Under the pieces are notes generated by a model that saw nothing but the letters and a program-made list of their open reading frames with translations, ran no database searches and had not been told where the DNA came from. From Maribacter dokdonensis DSW-8 (lineage in GTDB: Bacteria; Bacteroidota; Bacteroidia; Flavobacteriales; Flavobacteriaceae), in NCBI RefSeq assembly GCF_001447995.1, contig NZ_LDPE01000002.1, positions 124,001 to 188,000 of the forward strand: a DNA stretch of 64,000 bases, written 5' to 3'. Of this stretch, positions 1-9,274 are shown in pieces. A program made the translations under genes and the position numbers. Within the stretch, counting starts at the first letter, position 1, and each line of letters begins with the position of its first letter.

Positions 1-800
1 GCATATACTTTATCGGAATTAGACGGACTAACGGCAATAGCCATTTTCCCTTTTTCCTCAGGTAGTCCATTGTGTATTTTTCGCCATGTTTCACCTGCAT
101 CGGTAGATTTATAAAGTCCGCTACCCGGTCCGCCACTTACCACCATATTGGGCATACGTTGATGTTCCCACATGGCAGCATACATAATTTCTGGATAATT
201 GGCATCCATAGACAGTTCAGAGGCACCGGTTAAGTTGTTTACGAACAACGTATTTTTCCACGTTTTGCCTCCATCCGTAGATTTATAGATACCACGCTCC
301 GCATTGCCTTCAAAAAGAGCTCCTTGGGCGGCAACATAAACAATATCTGGATTTGTAGGATGAATGATAATTCGTGAAATATGCTGGGTTTTTTCAAGTC
401 CCATTTTCTTCCATGTTTTTCCAGCATCCGTAGATTTGTATACACCGTCTCCGTAAGATGTCATCACCCCACGTGGCGCATGTTCACCCATACCAACATA
501 TACAATATTAGGGTTAGATGCCGATACCGAAACAGCACCAACGGAACCCATTTCAAAATATCCGTCAGAAATATTTTCCCACCGTTGCCCTGCAGATTCT
601 GTTTTCCAAACTCCGCCACCTGTCGTACCCATATAGTACGTCATGGGGTCGCCAATAACGCCCGTAGCAGTTACCGATCGCCCACCCCTGAACGGACCAA
701 TATTTCTAAATTTTAAAGGCTCAAAGTAATCATTGGCAGTTTGTGCAAAAGTTAAGGTCGTTGCCAGTATCGTTACAAAGTAGAGTAATTGTTTTTTCAT
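1..800 (-). CDS. Secreted BNR/VPS10-like beta-propeller protein, C-terminal part cut by window edge
   Basis: The reading frame starts at the ATG complementary to 798-800 and runs off the left edge, giving 266 visible residues. The first 19 or so residues form a signal peptide ending near FAQ. It then carries the motif GPFRGGR and a series of Asp-box (BNR) turns of the form DxGxTW, as found in sortilin/VPS10 and sialidase-like propellers. The protein is a clear paralogue of the next gene (873-4037), sharing the same opening ([16 protein letters not shown], WxNISDGYF). Both lie on the minus strand in tandem, with a terminator between them. Bacteroidota annotate these as VPS10 or glycosyl-hydrolase-like proteins, but no catalytic residues are visible and the substrate is unknown. 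Confidence 0.85.
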   Translation of the reverse strand, partial: MKKQLLYFVTILATTLTFAQTANDYFEPLKFRNIGPFRGGRSVTATGVIGDPMTYYMGTTGGGVWKTESAGQRWENISDGYFEMGSVGAVSVSASNPNIVYVGMGEHAPRGVMTSYGDGVYKSTDAGKTWKKMGLEKTQHISRIIIHPTNPDIVYVAAQGALFEGNAERGIYKSTDGGKTWKNTLFVNNLTGASELSMDANYPEIMYAAMWEHQRMPNMVVSGGPGSGLYKSTDAGETWRKIHNGLPEEKGKMAIAVSPSNSDKVY

Positions 801-829
801 GTGTGGCTGTTAGATTTTATTTGAAAAGT

Positions 830-860
830 AAAAACCTCCCTAAAAAATAGAGAGGTTTTT
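830..860 (-). terminator. Rho-independent terminator of the 1054-aa propeller gene
   Basis: Read on the minus strand, a 13-bp stem (including one G-T pair) closes a TTTTT loop and is followed by a T-rich tail. It begins 13 bp after the stop of the 873-4037 gene and lies before the start of its paralogue. The symmetric A/T flanks would also allow termination on the plus strand. Confidence 0.75.
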
Positions 861-872
861 GTTGATGGATTT

Positions 873-3800
873 TTACTTTCCCTCTTCAATAAACAAATAG
901 TTCAAGTTCAATTCATTAAAACCTTTGTTGAATTCTTTAAGTTCAGATGATATTACCTCGTTAAAAATTTGAAGCTCTTTATTGATTTTGGCCGTTAGTT
1001 CATTCTTTACGGCAATATCTTGTTCAGTTGGTGGAAAGTCTCCTATAGAAACCAAACTGTTCAAATGACCCAATTTATTGGTCAACTTAATAGGGAAGTT
1101 CAAAGGATCTTGTCTACTTCTATTTTTGGTCTGATACAGCGCCTTCTCTACCTCGCCAAGTTTCTCTTTCATCACTTTTGCCTTTTTGATCAAATCCTTG
1201 GTTCTAGCGTCATCTTTATACTGCTCCGTAAATGAATTCAGTTGCTTGGTAACATCTCTAATCTTCTTTATAGATTGATGCGCATTTTCAATGGTAGTAT
1301 TGATATCGGTAATAAAATCGAATTGCTGTTGCATTTCTGCCACTGAACTTTCCGCTCTTGGGTCTGGCAAAATGGTAAACGTTTCGCTACTATTGGTACC
1401 ATTTACGTTCAAATGCACTTTATAATCACCAGGCACTGCTTTTGCCCCGTCTAAACTAGCCCACCAGAAAATCATACCATCCAATATGGTAGCTCCTTTA
1501 CCTCGCGTATCCCAAACAAAAGTATTCCCGCCTTTCTTAACTTCAAGTTTTTTCGCTTCGACTCCGCTCAGCGACCCATCTTTCTTCAAATGATTTTTAT
1601 ATAGCGCCAAGGTATCACCTGCCATACTGGTATAGGTCAACTGAACCGTATCTTTCTCTGAATAATTCTTAAGTAAAAAATGAGTAATTACACCGTTCTC
1701 TAAATTCTGTCCTGATGTTTTGGAGGGCTTTTTAGCTGCCATACCCTTAGTTCGGTAAGAATCCTTTGGCTTGAATAATACGGTACTTGCACTTTTCTTA
1801 GATTCATCTAACTGATGTAAAACAGTAAGGTCATCAATAATCCATAGACTTCTACCTTGTGTAGCTACTATTAAGTTATCATCTTTTATCGTTAAATCCG
1901 TAATTGGCACAATTGGCAAATTCATTTGAAAAGAAGACCAGCTTGCCCCGTCATTGAACGAAACATACATACCGGTTTCTGTACCGGCATATAACAAACC
2001 TTTCTTTTTAGGATCTTCACGAAGCACCCTTGTGAAATGTTCAGCAGGTATACCGTTCGTTATTTTTGACCATGTTTTACCATAGTCCGTTGTTTTATAA
2101 AGGTAGGGTTGAAAATCGCCCAGCTTATATCTCGTTGCCGCAACATAGCAGGTACCCTCATCAAAATTAGAAGGTTCAATACTATTGATCATATTCCACT
2201 CTGGCATATTCGGCGGAGTAACATTTTCCCACGTTGCACCGGCATCTTTTGAAACATGTATTAATCCATCATCACTACCTACCCAAAGCAAACCTTCTTT
2301 TAAAGGACTCTCGTTTGCCGTAAAAATGGTACAGTAATATTCAACACTGGTATTATCTTGAGTAATAGGACCGCCACTTGAACCTAATTTTGTAGGGTCA
2401 TTTCTTGTAAGGTCACCACTTATAACTTCCCAGCTTTGGCCTTCATTTTCCGTTACATGTACATAATTGGAGAAGGTATATAGTTTCTTAGGATTATGTC
2501 TACTGAACAGAATAGGGAAATTCCATTGAAAACGGTACTTCATTGCTTCTGCTCCGGCTCCCATAGGATTGTCCGGCCATACATTGACTCCTCTTACAGA
2601 ACCCGTTTCATGATTAACACGAGTTAGAAATCCGTCATAACTACCACCGTATACAATATCATCATTGGTTGGGTCTACGGCAATCCATGCAGACTCACCT
2701 CCTGCAGTTTCCTCCCAGTTGTTATCATCAATAGTACGACCATCACTTCTATGCTCTATCCGCAAGGTTGAATTATCTTGTTGTGCCACATAAATTCTAT
2801 ACGGGAAAGAATTGTCCGTAGTGACCCTATAAAATTGAGCTGTGGGCTGATTGTAGTAGGTACTCCACGTTTCTCCGCCATCATAGGAAATTTGTGCACC
2901 ACCATCATCACCAATGATCATACGTTGAGAATTTTCAGGAGAAATCCACAGATCATGGTGATCCCCATGCGGAGCATTGAAGGTATTGAACGTTTTACCA
3001 CCATCGGTAGACTTATGGTAGTTTACATTCAGCACATAAACAACATCTTCATCTTGAGTATCGGCGTACACTCTAGTGTAATACCATGCGCGCTGACGAA
3101 TTTTACGTTCTTCATTTACAAGAGACCATGTTTTACCTCCATTTTCTGAACGATATAATCCACCTTTATCTTTGTTTTCAACAATTGCCCAAACTTTTTC
3201 CGAGTTTTTTGGCGAAACAGCTACTCCTATAATACCTAAAGTATCGGTAGGAAAACCATCATTCTTGGAAATCTCTGTCCAGGTCTCACCACTATCCATA
3301 CTTTTCCAAAGCGCAGATCCATCGCCACCACTAATTAAACTGTAAGGCGTACGTTGTGCATGCCATGTAGATGCATATAAAATCCTTGGGTTGTTAGGAT
3401 CAAAAGTCAAATCTACCGCACCGGCCTGTTCGTTTACAAAAAGTACCTGCTTCCAATTTTTTCCGCCATCGGTACTTTTATATATACCACGGTCTTTAGT
3501 TGGTTTATAAATATCACCAAGCACAGCAGCATAAACTGTATTATAATCTGTAGGGTGCACGCGAAGACGAGGTACGTGCCTGCTTTTTTCCAATCCGGCG
3601 GTAGCCCAAGTTTTACCACCATCCTCGGTTTTCCACACTCCGTAACCAGAAGATACATTACCTCTTAAGGTTTTTTCACCACCACCAACATAAATGACAT
3701 TAGGGTCGCTTTTTGCAACTTCTACGGCTCCAATACTTCCACCAAAATATCCATCGGAAATATTATCCCAAGTACGCCCGCCGTCCAGTGTTTTCCATAC

Positions 3801-4037
3801 TCCGCCACCAGCTGCGCCAAAGTAAAACAAGTTTGGTTCCCCGGGTACTCCCGTTACCGCTGCAGAACGACCACCACGAAACGGACCTATCAATCTATAA
3901 TCTAAACTAGAATATAATTCTTCTGGGTAGGTCGGTAAAGTACTTTGTGATTTGTTTCTTCTTTGAGATAGTACCGATAACGGCAATAGCAAACATGCCA
4001 GCAAGAGTATGCCAGCATTGGTAAGGTGCTTTTTCAT
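873..4037 (-). CDS. Secreted BNR/VPS10-domain beta-propeller protein (1054 aa)
   Basis: Residues 1-24 form a signal peptide (hydrophobic run LLLACLLLPLSVLS). About ten Asp-box turns (GGRTW, GGKTW, GGKNW, SGETW, GGETW, AGATW, YGKTW) are spread over residues 50-750, as in sortilin/VPS10 and Ycf48-like propellers. The last ~270 residues are a separate tail: a beta-sandwich-like part containing FTILPDPR, then a charged helical segment. The family is common in marine Bacteroidota, usually annotated as VPS10 domain or glycosyl hydrolase, and its role is not established. Binding or trimming of extracellular polymers or proteins is only an inference. It has a tandem paralogue downstream. Confidence 0.88.
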   Translation of the reverse strand: MKKHLTNAGILLLACLLLPLSVLSQRRNKSQSTLPTYPEELYSSLDYRLIGPFRGGRSAAVTGVPGEPNLFYFGAAGGGVWKTLDGGRTWDNISDGYFGGSIGAVEVAKSDPNVIYVGGGEKTLRGNVSSGYGVWKTEDGGKTWATAGLEKSRHVPRLRVHPTDYNTVYAAVLGDIYKPTKDRGIYKSTDGGKNWKQVLFVNEQAGAVDLTFDPNNPRILYASTWHAQRTPYSLISGGDGSALWKSMDSGETWTEISKNDGFPTDTLGIIGVAVSPKNSEKVWAIVENKDKGGLYRSENGGKTWSLVNEERKIRQRAWYYTRVYADTQDEDVVYVLNVNYHKSTDGGKTFNTFNAPHGDHHDLWISPENSQRMIIGDDGGAQISYDGGETWSTYYNQPTAQFYRVTTDNSFPYRIYVAQQDNSTLRIEHRSDGRTIDDNNWEETAGGESAWIAVDPTNDDIVYGGSYDGFLTRVNHETGSVRGVNVWPDNPMGAGAEAMKYRFQWNFPILFSRHNPKKLYTFSNYVHVTENEGQSWEVISGDLTRNDPTKLGSSGGPITQDNTSVEYYCTIFTANESPLKEGLLWVGSDDGLIHVSKDAGATWENVTPPNMPEWNMINSIEPSNFDEGTCYVAATRYKLGDFQPYLYKTTDYGKTWSKITNGIPAEHFTRVLREDPKKKGLLYAGTETGMYVSFNDGASWSSFQMNLPIVPITDLTIKDDNLIVATQGRSLWIIDDLTVLHQLDESKKSASTVLFKPKDSYRTKGMAAKKPSKTSGQNLENGVITHFLLKNYSEKDTVQLTYTSMAGDTLALYKNHLKKDGSLSGVEAKKLEVKKGGNTFVWDTRGKGATILDGMIFWWASLDGAKAVPGDYKVHLNVNGTNSSETFTILPDPRAESSVAEMQQQFDFITDINTTIENAHQSIKKIRDVTKQLNSFTEQYKDDARTKDLIKKAKVMKEKLGEVEKALYQTKNRSRQDPLNFPIKLTNKLGHLNSLVSIGDFPPTEQDIAVKNELTAKINKELQIFNEVISSELKEFNKGFNELNLNYLFIEEGK

Positions 4038-4309
4038 TTTGATAGTTTGAAGTTAGTCTTCTCTAAAATTAAACAATTAGTTGAGCAAATGTTGATTTTA
4101 AGATTTTATTAGCATCTCTAGAACAGGATTATTATCAAAATGAAAATTTACTAGGCATTTACAAATTCAATCTTCAAAAAGAAGGCTAACTATTCCTAGT
4201 TAAATAATTAAGTATTCCTAGAAAGGAAAAAAAACAGTTCTGTAACATTAACAATAAAATATGCGAACAATTAAAGTATTCTTATATTTAGAGCAACAAA
4301 CTAACAATT

Positions 4310-5614
4310 ATGAAATTTAGAGCACTATTATTTTCGGCATCGTTAATTGCCATTCTATTCAACGGATTGACAATAAATACGGTTAATGCCCAAACCAATG
4401 ATTTTCTTTACGGAGACCAATTACCAGATGCACCAGAACTAAGTGCCAGAGGGGAATATAAGGTAGGTGTAAAGACGGTAAACCTTGTTAACCCCAACCA
4501 AGTAGATATTTTAAATTCAAAAGAAGGTAACGACCCAACGTATGACAGACCAATTACGATTGAAGTTTGGTATCCTGCCAATGTAGGCTACGATGCTAAA
4601 ACCGTTGTATATGATGAAGTCATGGGGACTAGGGGAGATTCGTTAAGACCTTTAACCCCATTTACCTTTAAGGGACGCGCATACAGAGATGCCACACCAA
4701 AGACCGGAAATAAGTTTCCTTTAGTTGTTGTTTCTCACGGTTATGTTGGCTCTAGATACTTAATGACCTATTTAACCGAAAACCTTGCATCTAAAGGGTA
4801 TATCGTTGCCGCCATAGATCATACCGATTCTACTTTCAAAGACGCCAATGCATTTCAAAGCACATTATTGAATAGACCAAAGGATATTCGTTTTGTAATC
4901 AATGAAATGGAAAAAATGGGTGCAAAAGGCTCTAAAAATAATTTAGAAGGTGTAGTAGACGCTAACAATACCGCAATTATAGGGTACTCCATGGGAGGCT
5001 ACGGCGTATTAAATGTTGGCGGGGCCGGTTATAGCACTGGTCTGGCACAGTTCTTTACAGGAATGACCGGTGGCAGCACTGCAATCTCAGTACATACAGA
5101 CGGAAATGCTGCATACGAAAAAATGACCGATGCCAGAATTAAGGCAATCGTAGCATTTGCACCATGGGGAATGGAACGTGGTGTTTGGGATGCCGAAGGA
5201 TTAAAAGGATTAAAAACCCCTACTTTCTTTATTGCCGGCAGCCAAGATGATATCTCTGGTTATGAAAAGGGAATTAAAGCCATATACGAAGGTGCAGTAA
5301 ATGCCGACCGTTATTTGCTGACCTATATGAATGCGAGACATAATGTAGCCCCTAACCCACCACCAGCAGAAGCTTTGGCTCCAGGTCTACATATAGATGA
5401 ATATTACAGATACGCAGAGCCATCTTGGGATCAGCGCAAAATGAACAATATAAACCAGCATTTTGTAACTGCCTTCATAGGTAAGCATTTAAAAAACCAA
5501 GACAGCACCAAGTTTTTAGAAGTTCAGGAAGATTCCAACGAAAAAGACTGGACAGGTTTTAAACCTAGGTCATCTACCGGAATGGAATTGTTACATGCAC
5601 AACCTGCAAACTAA
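4310..5614 (+). CDS. Secreted alpha/beta hydrolase (PAF-acetylhydrolase / dienelactone-hydrolase-like)
   Basis: A 434-aa protein with a signal peptide (cleavage near residue 27, after VNA). The alpha/beta-hydrolase core is visible: the oxyanion region VVSHGYVGSRY (140-150), the nucleophile elbow GYSMGGYG with Ser227, an acidic residue around Asp313-314 (SQDD), and a likely catalytic His344 (NARHNV). The DHTDST segment after the second core strand resembles platelet-activating-factor acetylhydrolases and other secreted esterases. It is monocistronic, with a 272-bp upstream region against the divergent propeller gene. An ester or lactone substrate is inferred; the exact one cannot be read from sequence. 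Confidence 0.85.
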   Translation: MKFRALLFSASLIAILFNGLTINTVNAQTNDFLYGDQLPDAPELSARGEYKVGVKTVNLVNPNQVDILNSKEGNDPTYDRPITIEVWYPANVGYDAKTVVYDEVMGTRGDSLRPLTPFTFKGRAYRDATPKTGNKFPLVVVSHGYVGSRYLMTYLTENLASKGYIVAAIDHTDSTFKDANAFQSTLLNRPKDIRFVINEMEKMGAKGSKNNLEGVVDANNTAIIGYSMGGYGVLNVGGAGYSTGLAQFFTGMTGGSTAISVHTDGNAAYEKMTDARIKAIVAFAPWGMERGVWDAEGLKGLKTPTFFIAGSQDDISGYEKGIKAIYEGAVNADRYLLTYMNARHNVAPNPPPAEALAPGLHIDEYYRYAEPSWDQRKMNNINQHFVTAFIGKHLKNQDSTKFLEVQEDSNEKDWTGFKPRSSTGMELLHAQPAN

Positions 5615-5615
5615 C

Positions 5616-5756
5616 CTAATTTCTCAATTTAGCTGCTTTAGGAACTTCTTCCTTTAGCAGCTTCATATATGTGTTTTGATTGGAAATCAACTCTTTCAAT
5701 TTCCATACCAATAGAAATATGGCAACCGCAATTAATTGTGATAAAATAAAAATCAT
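5616..5756 (-). CDS. Possible 46-aa single-pass membrane peptide
   Basis: An ATG complementary to 5754-5756 opens 46 codons ending in TAG. The translation starts with a hydrophobic helix (MIFILSQLIAVAIFLLVW) followed by a charged, Lys/Glu-rich tail, a layout typical of real small membrane proteins. An in-frame stop lies ten codons upstream, so the start is well bounded. It lies 69 bp downstream of the MATE gene on the same strand and converges with the hydrolase gene. Against it: an imperfect hairpin at 5631-5662 sits inside its 3' half, and the region could simply be a convergent terminator. Function unknown. Confidence 0.45.
   Translation of the reverse strand: MIFILSQLIAVAIFLLVWKLKELISNQNTYMKLLKEEVPKAAKLRN
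5631..5662. terminator. Imperfect hairpin between convergent hydrolase and MATE-side genes
   Basis: Arms AGCTGCT and AGCAGCT pair perfectly; after two mismatches AGGAA and TTCCT continue the stem around a CTTC loop. It begins 16 bp after the hydrolase stop codon. There is no strong T-tract, so termination is only a possibility, and the hairpin may instead reflect the coding sequence of the 46-aa peptide. Confidence 0.35.
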
Positions 5757-5768
5757 ATTCGTATTCTT

Positions 5769-5785
5769 TAGCGTTTCTAACGCTA
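5769..5785. repeat. Perfect 7-bp hairpin downstream of the MATE gene
   Basis: TAGCGTT and AACGCTA form a perfect stem with a 3-nt loop, between the MATE stop codon and the possible 46-aa gene. No T-run follows on either strand, so it could be an mRNA 3'-end stabiliser or a weak attenuator. Confidence 0.4.
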
Positions 5786-5825
5786 CTTACGGAATATGTT
5801 TTGTAAGGTTTGATTTACTATTGAA

Positions 5826-7202
5826 TTAAACCAAATTCTTATCAATTTCCTTTTTCAAAAAATACCCCGTAACAATGGTTGCAAGTACATCTGCAATGGG
5901 GAAGGAAATCCAAACACCTAGTTCGCCTAGAAAATTTGGTAGGATCAGTATTAAGGGAATAAAGAAGAACCCTTGTCGGCATAAGGTCAATAACAATGCC
6001 GGCACAGCTTTACCTATGGCTTGAAAGTATGCCGCACCAATAAGCTGTAAGGCAATAATGGGAGTAGCGGCAAATACCCATCGCATGGCAGAAGGGGTAT
6101 TCTCCAAAACAAATGCATTGGTTGCCAATTCCAATTCGCTCATATTTGGTTTATGGCTTAAAAAGAGTCCGGCTATTTCAGCAGGAAAAATCATGAGTCC
6201 GGCGAAAACGATTGTTGCCAATATTGCCGCATATTTTATAGCGGTGTATATAGATTCTTTTACCCTATCGTACTTTTCAGCACCATAATTAAACCCTGCA
6301 ATAGGCAAAAAGCCTTGTGTAACACCGAATACCGGAAAAAGGGCGAACATTAACATTCTACCAATTATAGCATATACCGCTACCATTGCCTCACCTCCCA
6401 AATCAAAAAGAATGTTATTCATCAATAGATATATCACGCTCACTACAGCCTGTCGAGAAAGGGTCACCATCCCAAGTGAGCTTATTTCCTTGATTATTGA
6501 AAACTTGATGCGTAAATATTTTGGACTCAGTTTTAATTCTGAATTATGGGACAGAAAAAAATAAACGATGTACAGAAAACATAGCAAGTAACTTATGGTT
6601 GTGGCCCAAGCGGCCCCTTCCATACCGTAATCCATTACGTTAATAAGCAAATAATCCAAAATCAAATTCCCAATTGACGGAATTATCATGGCGATCATGG
6701 CAAATTTGGGTTTGCCTTCCGATCGGATCACATTATTGCCCATCATATTAAGACCCAAGAAAGGGACACCATACAGTACAATAACATAATAGATTTTAGC
6801 CAACTCAAAAATAGAGCCCTTACCGCCAAATGCAGGGATTAGGGTATCTACAAAAGTAAGCCCTACGGCAACCATTGTTGTGGTGATCAAAATGGTAAAT
6901 GAAATTTGATTACCAAAAGTGCGTAATGCCTTCTCTTTATTTCCGGCACCCAAGGCCCTTGAAATAATACTGGCACCGCCAATACCAATGGCCATACCTA
7001 AAGCACCTATAAAAAAAGAAATGGGTAAAACTACGTTTATAGCTGCAATAGCAATGGACCCTATCCAATTACCAACGAAGATAGAATCTACTAGAACATT
7101 GAGTGACATTACCAAAATACCGATACTGGCAGGTAATGCTTGTTTTATAAGCAAACTAGATATTGATTCCGTTCCTAATTGTTCTGCGGAAACGTTTGCC
7201 AT
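5826..7202 (-). CDS. MATE-family multidrug/toxin efflux transporter
   Basis: A 458-aa integral membrane protein with about twelve hydrophobic helices in two similar halves, the normal size for MATE cation-coupled exporters. N-terminal features fit the family: SISSLLIKQALPASIGILVMSLNVLVDSIFVGNWIGSIAIAAINVVLPI, shown here only as its opening helix LIKQALPASIGILVMSL, and the GGASIISRALGAGNKEKALRTFG-like loop after helix 2 (key residues G-x-x-x-x-I-S-R-A-L-G). It is third in a minus-strand unit after hemH and DUF3050 (50-bp gap), so it could export a porphyrin or a toxic compound, but this is inference. The specific drug or metabolite cannot be predicted. Confidence 0.88.
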   Translation of the reverse strand: MANVSAEQLGTESISSLLIKQALPASIGILVMSLNVLVDSIFVGNWIGSIAIAAINVVLPISFFIGALGMAIGIGGASIISRALGAGNKEKALRTFGNQISFTILITTTMVAVGLTFVDTLIPAFGGKGSIFELAKIYYVIVLYGVPFLGLNMMGNNVIRSEGKPKFAMIAMIIPSIGNLILDYLLINVMDYGMEGAAWATTISYLLCFLYIVYFFLSHNSELKLSPKYLRIKFSIIKEISSLGMVTLSRQAVVSVIYLLMNNILFDLGGEAMVAVYAIIGRMLMFALFPVFGVTQGFLPIAGFNYGAEKYDRVKESIYTAIKYAAILATIVFAGLMIFPAEIAGLFLSHKPNMSELELATNAFVLENTPSAMRWVFAATPIIALQLIGAAYFQAIGKAVPALLLTLCRQGFFFIPLILILPNFLGELGVWISFPIADVLATIVTGYFLKKEIDKNLV

Positions 7203-7252
7203 TGCATTGAGTTTTAACTTTTAATTTTTCATTCTTAGAAGAAATAATGGTG

Positions 7253-8026
7253 CTACACTACTGATGCTTGGTTCTTAACAATGGAATCTGCTATATGATC
7301 CCACAAATTAATACGCTCTTTTAATGCCTTTTCAGAACATTCTAATACTTCGTGCCATTTGGCTTCATTATCACCACACAATTCTTGAATCATTTTTAAA
7401 GAAAGCGGACCGTGTTCATCCCCATCCAATTCTATATGCCTTCTTAGATAGTATTCTAATTTAGGGTATGCATTATTACCAGCCTGATCTACAATTTTCA
7501 AGAACATATCAGGTATTAAATCTTCCCTACCAAAAGTAAATGCAGCTGCAATTTTATGTGGTTCTTGCGTTTGTATCGTTTTAAAAGTAAATGACAAAAA
7601 TGATTGTACGGCATCATTTAAATTGGCATTACCAATTGTTGCTAAAACCGTATCAAGCGAATCAATTTTACTTAGGAAATCAGTTATTTTACTAGTATCC
7701 GCACCTACTTCTACCATAGCATCCAAGTACATTTCATAGTGACTTTTTAATGCTCCCAATTCATTTACGTCTGTTTCCTCTTCTAAAACAATTTCATTAA
7801 TAAACCGAGCGGTATTTGTATTCTTTACCGGTTTCCACGGTAATGTTGTGCAGGTAAGGTTAATTTGTAACACTTTCAAGAGCGACATAAAATCCCATAC
7901 GGCATATACATGGCTTTCCATGAATATTTGGATATCCTCAACAGACTTCAATTTGTTATAAAGGACATGATTTCTTAATTGTTCTCTTAAAGGCTCTAAT
8001 ATAATTTCTATTTCTTCGATTTTCAT
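7253..8026 (-). CDS. DUF3050 protein, heme-oxygenase-like fold
   Basis: A 257-aa soluble, mostly helical protein matching DUF3050 (MESHVYAVWDFMSLLK near the start; TLPWKP; YYLRRHIELDGDEHGP near residue 200). Such proteins are placed in the heme-oxygenase-like superfamily, many members of which are non-heme diiron enzymes. Candidate metal ligands visible here are Glu37/His39, Glu82-84, His96, His197, Asp201 and His205. The gene sits 28 bp downstream of hemH, on the same strand, followed by the MATE gene. A role linked to heme or iron handling is suggested by the context but not shown; an unrelated oxygenase is equally possible. Confidence 0.75.
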   Translation of the reverse strand: MKIEEIEIILEPLREQLRNHVLYNKLKSVEDIQIFMESHVYAVWDFMSLLKVLQINLTCTTLPWKPVKNTNTARFINEIVLEEETDVNELGALKSHYEMYLDAMVEVGADTSKITDFLSKIDSLDTVLATIGNANLNDAVQSFLSFTFKTIQTQEPHKIAAAFTFGREDLIPDMFLKIVDQAGNNAYPKLEYYLRRHIELDGDEHGPLSLKMIQELCGDNEAKWHEVLECSEKALKERINLWDHIADSIVKNQASVV

Positions 8027-8054
8027 AGCGGTGATTTCTTAGAATTATTAAAAT

Positions 8055-9098
8055 TTACGTACTTGGAACAACATCTAACTTACTGGTCTCTTCCCAATTA
8101 TTGACCCATTTGGCCATGACCTTTACCCAAGCATCATTATCGTTCAAACAAGGTATATGTTTGTAGTCAGCTCCACCAGCTTCTAAAAACTGTTCTTTGC
8201 CTTCCATAGCTATTTCTTCTAACGTTTCAAGACAATCGCTCACGAAAGCGGGAGTAATAACAGCCAATTTCTTCTTGCCTTCTTTCGCCAATCGTTCAAA
8301 CTCATAATCGGTATAAGGCTTTAGCCATGGGTCACCCGCCAAACGCGACTGAAAAGAAGTACTCACTTGTTCTTCTTGTAACCCTAAATATTCCTTGACC
8401 ATTTTGGTTGTGTCATAAACTTGGTGCCTATAACAGGTATTATGAGCTACGGAATTAACATTACAACATGTACCATCTATTTTACAGTGAAAACTGGTTG
8501 GATCGTTCTTACGGATATGGCGTTCTGGAATACCGTGGTAAGAGAATAATACGTGGTCGTAATCAAAGCCTTCCAGCCCGTCTTTAATACTTTCCGATAA
8601 CACTTTGATAAACTCCGGATGTTTATAGAAAGCAGGCAAGGTAGTTATTTTCATTCCAGGAAATGAAGCTTCTTGCTCTTCAAGTACCTTTACCACTACC
8701 GTTTCAAAACTAGACATGGCATAATGAGGGTAAAGTGGTACTAAAAGCACATCATCCACACCTTTATCCTTTAATTCTTGCATGGCGTTTTTAATGGTCA
8801 TGGTGCCATAGCGCATACCCAAGGCAACTGGCATTTTGGTCTCTGTCTTTAATTTATTGGTAAATCGTTCAGAGATTACTATTAAAGGAGAACCTTCTTC
8901 CCACCAAATTTTAGCATAGGCTTCAGCAGATTTTTTTGGTCTGGTCTGTAAAATAATTCCCCTTACCAAAATTGTTCTTAGCCATTTGGGCGCATCTATA
9001 ACGCGCTCATCCATTAAAAATTCATCTAAATAAGGCTTAACATCTTTTGGGGTAGGACTATCAGGCGAACCTAAATTAACCAATAAAACTCCTTTCAT
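8055..9098 (-). CDS. hemH: Ferrochelatase
   Basis: Inserts ferrous iron into protoporphyrin IX, the last step of the protoporphyrin route to heme. 347 aa, normal length. Seen: the N-terminal signature LLVNLGSPDSP, the PLYPHYAMSS strand, the catalytic loop SYHGIPERH with His188, and the acidic DCLETLEEI helix near residue 290. A Cys-rich loop follows the catalytic His (Cys205, Cys211, Cys212, Cys222), in the position where some bacterial ferrochelatases hold a [2Fe-2S] cluster. First gene of a minus-strand unit with DUF3050 and MATE; the other hem genes of the window lie separately on the plus strand. Confidence 0.95.
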   Translation of the reverse strand: MKGVLLVNLGSPDSPTPKDVKPYLDEFLMDERVIDAPKWLRTILVRGIILQTRPKKSAEAYAKIWWEEGSPLIVISERFTNKLKTETKMPVALGMRYGTMTIKNAMQELKDKGVDDVLLVPLYPHYAMSSFETVVVKVLEEQEASFPGMKITTLPAFYKHPEFIKVLSESIKDGLEGFDYDHVLFSYHGIPERHIRKNDPTSFHCKIDGTCCNVNSVAHNTCYRHQVYDTTKMVKEYLGLQEEQVSTSFQSRLAGDPWLKPYTDYEFERLAKEGKKKLAVITPAFVSDCLETLEEIAMEGKEQFLEAGGADYKHIPCLNDNDAWVKVMAKWVNNWEETSKLDVVPST

Positions 9099-9123
9099 AG
9101 CGTATGTGTTTATTTTTCAAATG

Positions 9124-9131
9124 CAAAAATA
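9124..9131 (-). promoter_or_regulatory. Candidate -7 element of hemH
   Basis: On the minus strand the octamer TATTTTTG fits the Bacteroidota -7 consensus TAnnTTTG and lies 25 bp before the hemH start codon. No convincing -33 TTG was found at the usual distance. Confidence 0.35.
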
Positions 9132-9274
9132 ACACTTGAACATAGATGATATTTTAATTTTTGACAATAGTTTTTCTATACTTCTATAAAGCAAACTAAT
9201 AACAGGCCAATAAATTTTTAGTGTTATTTTGTTTTAGTAAGTTGTAGAGCATAGAGATCTATAACCCATTTTAT

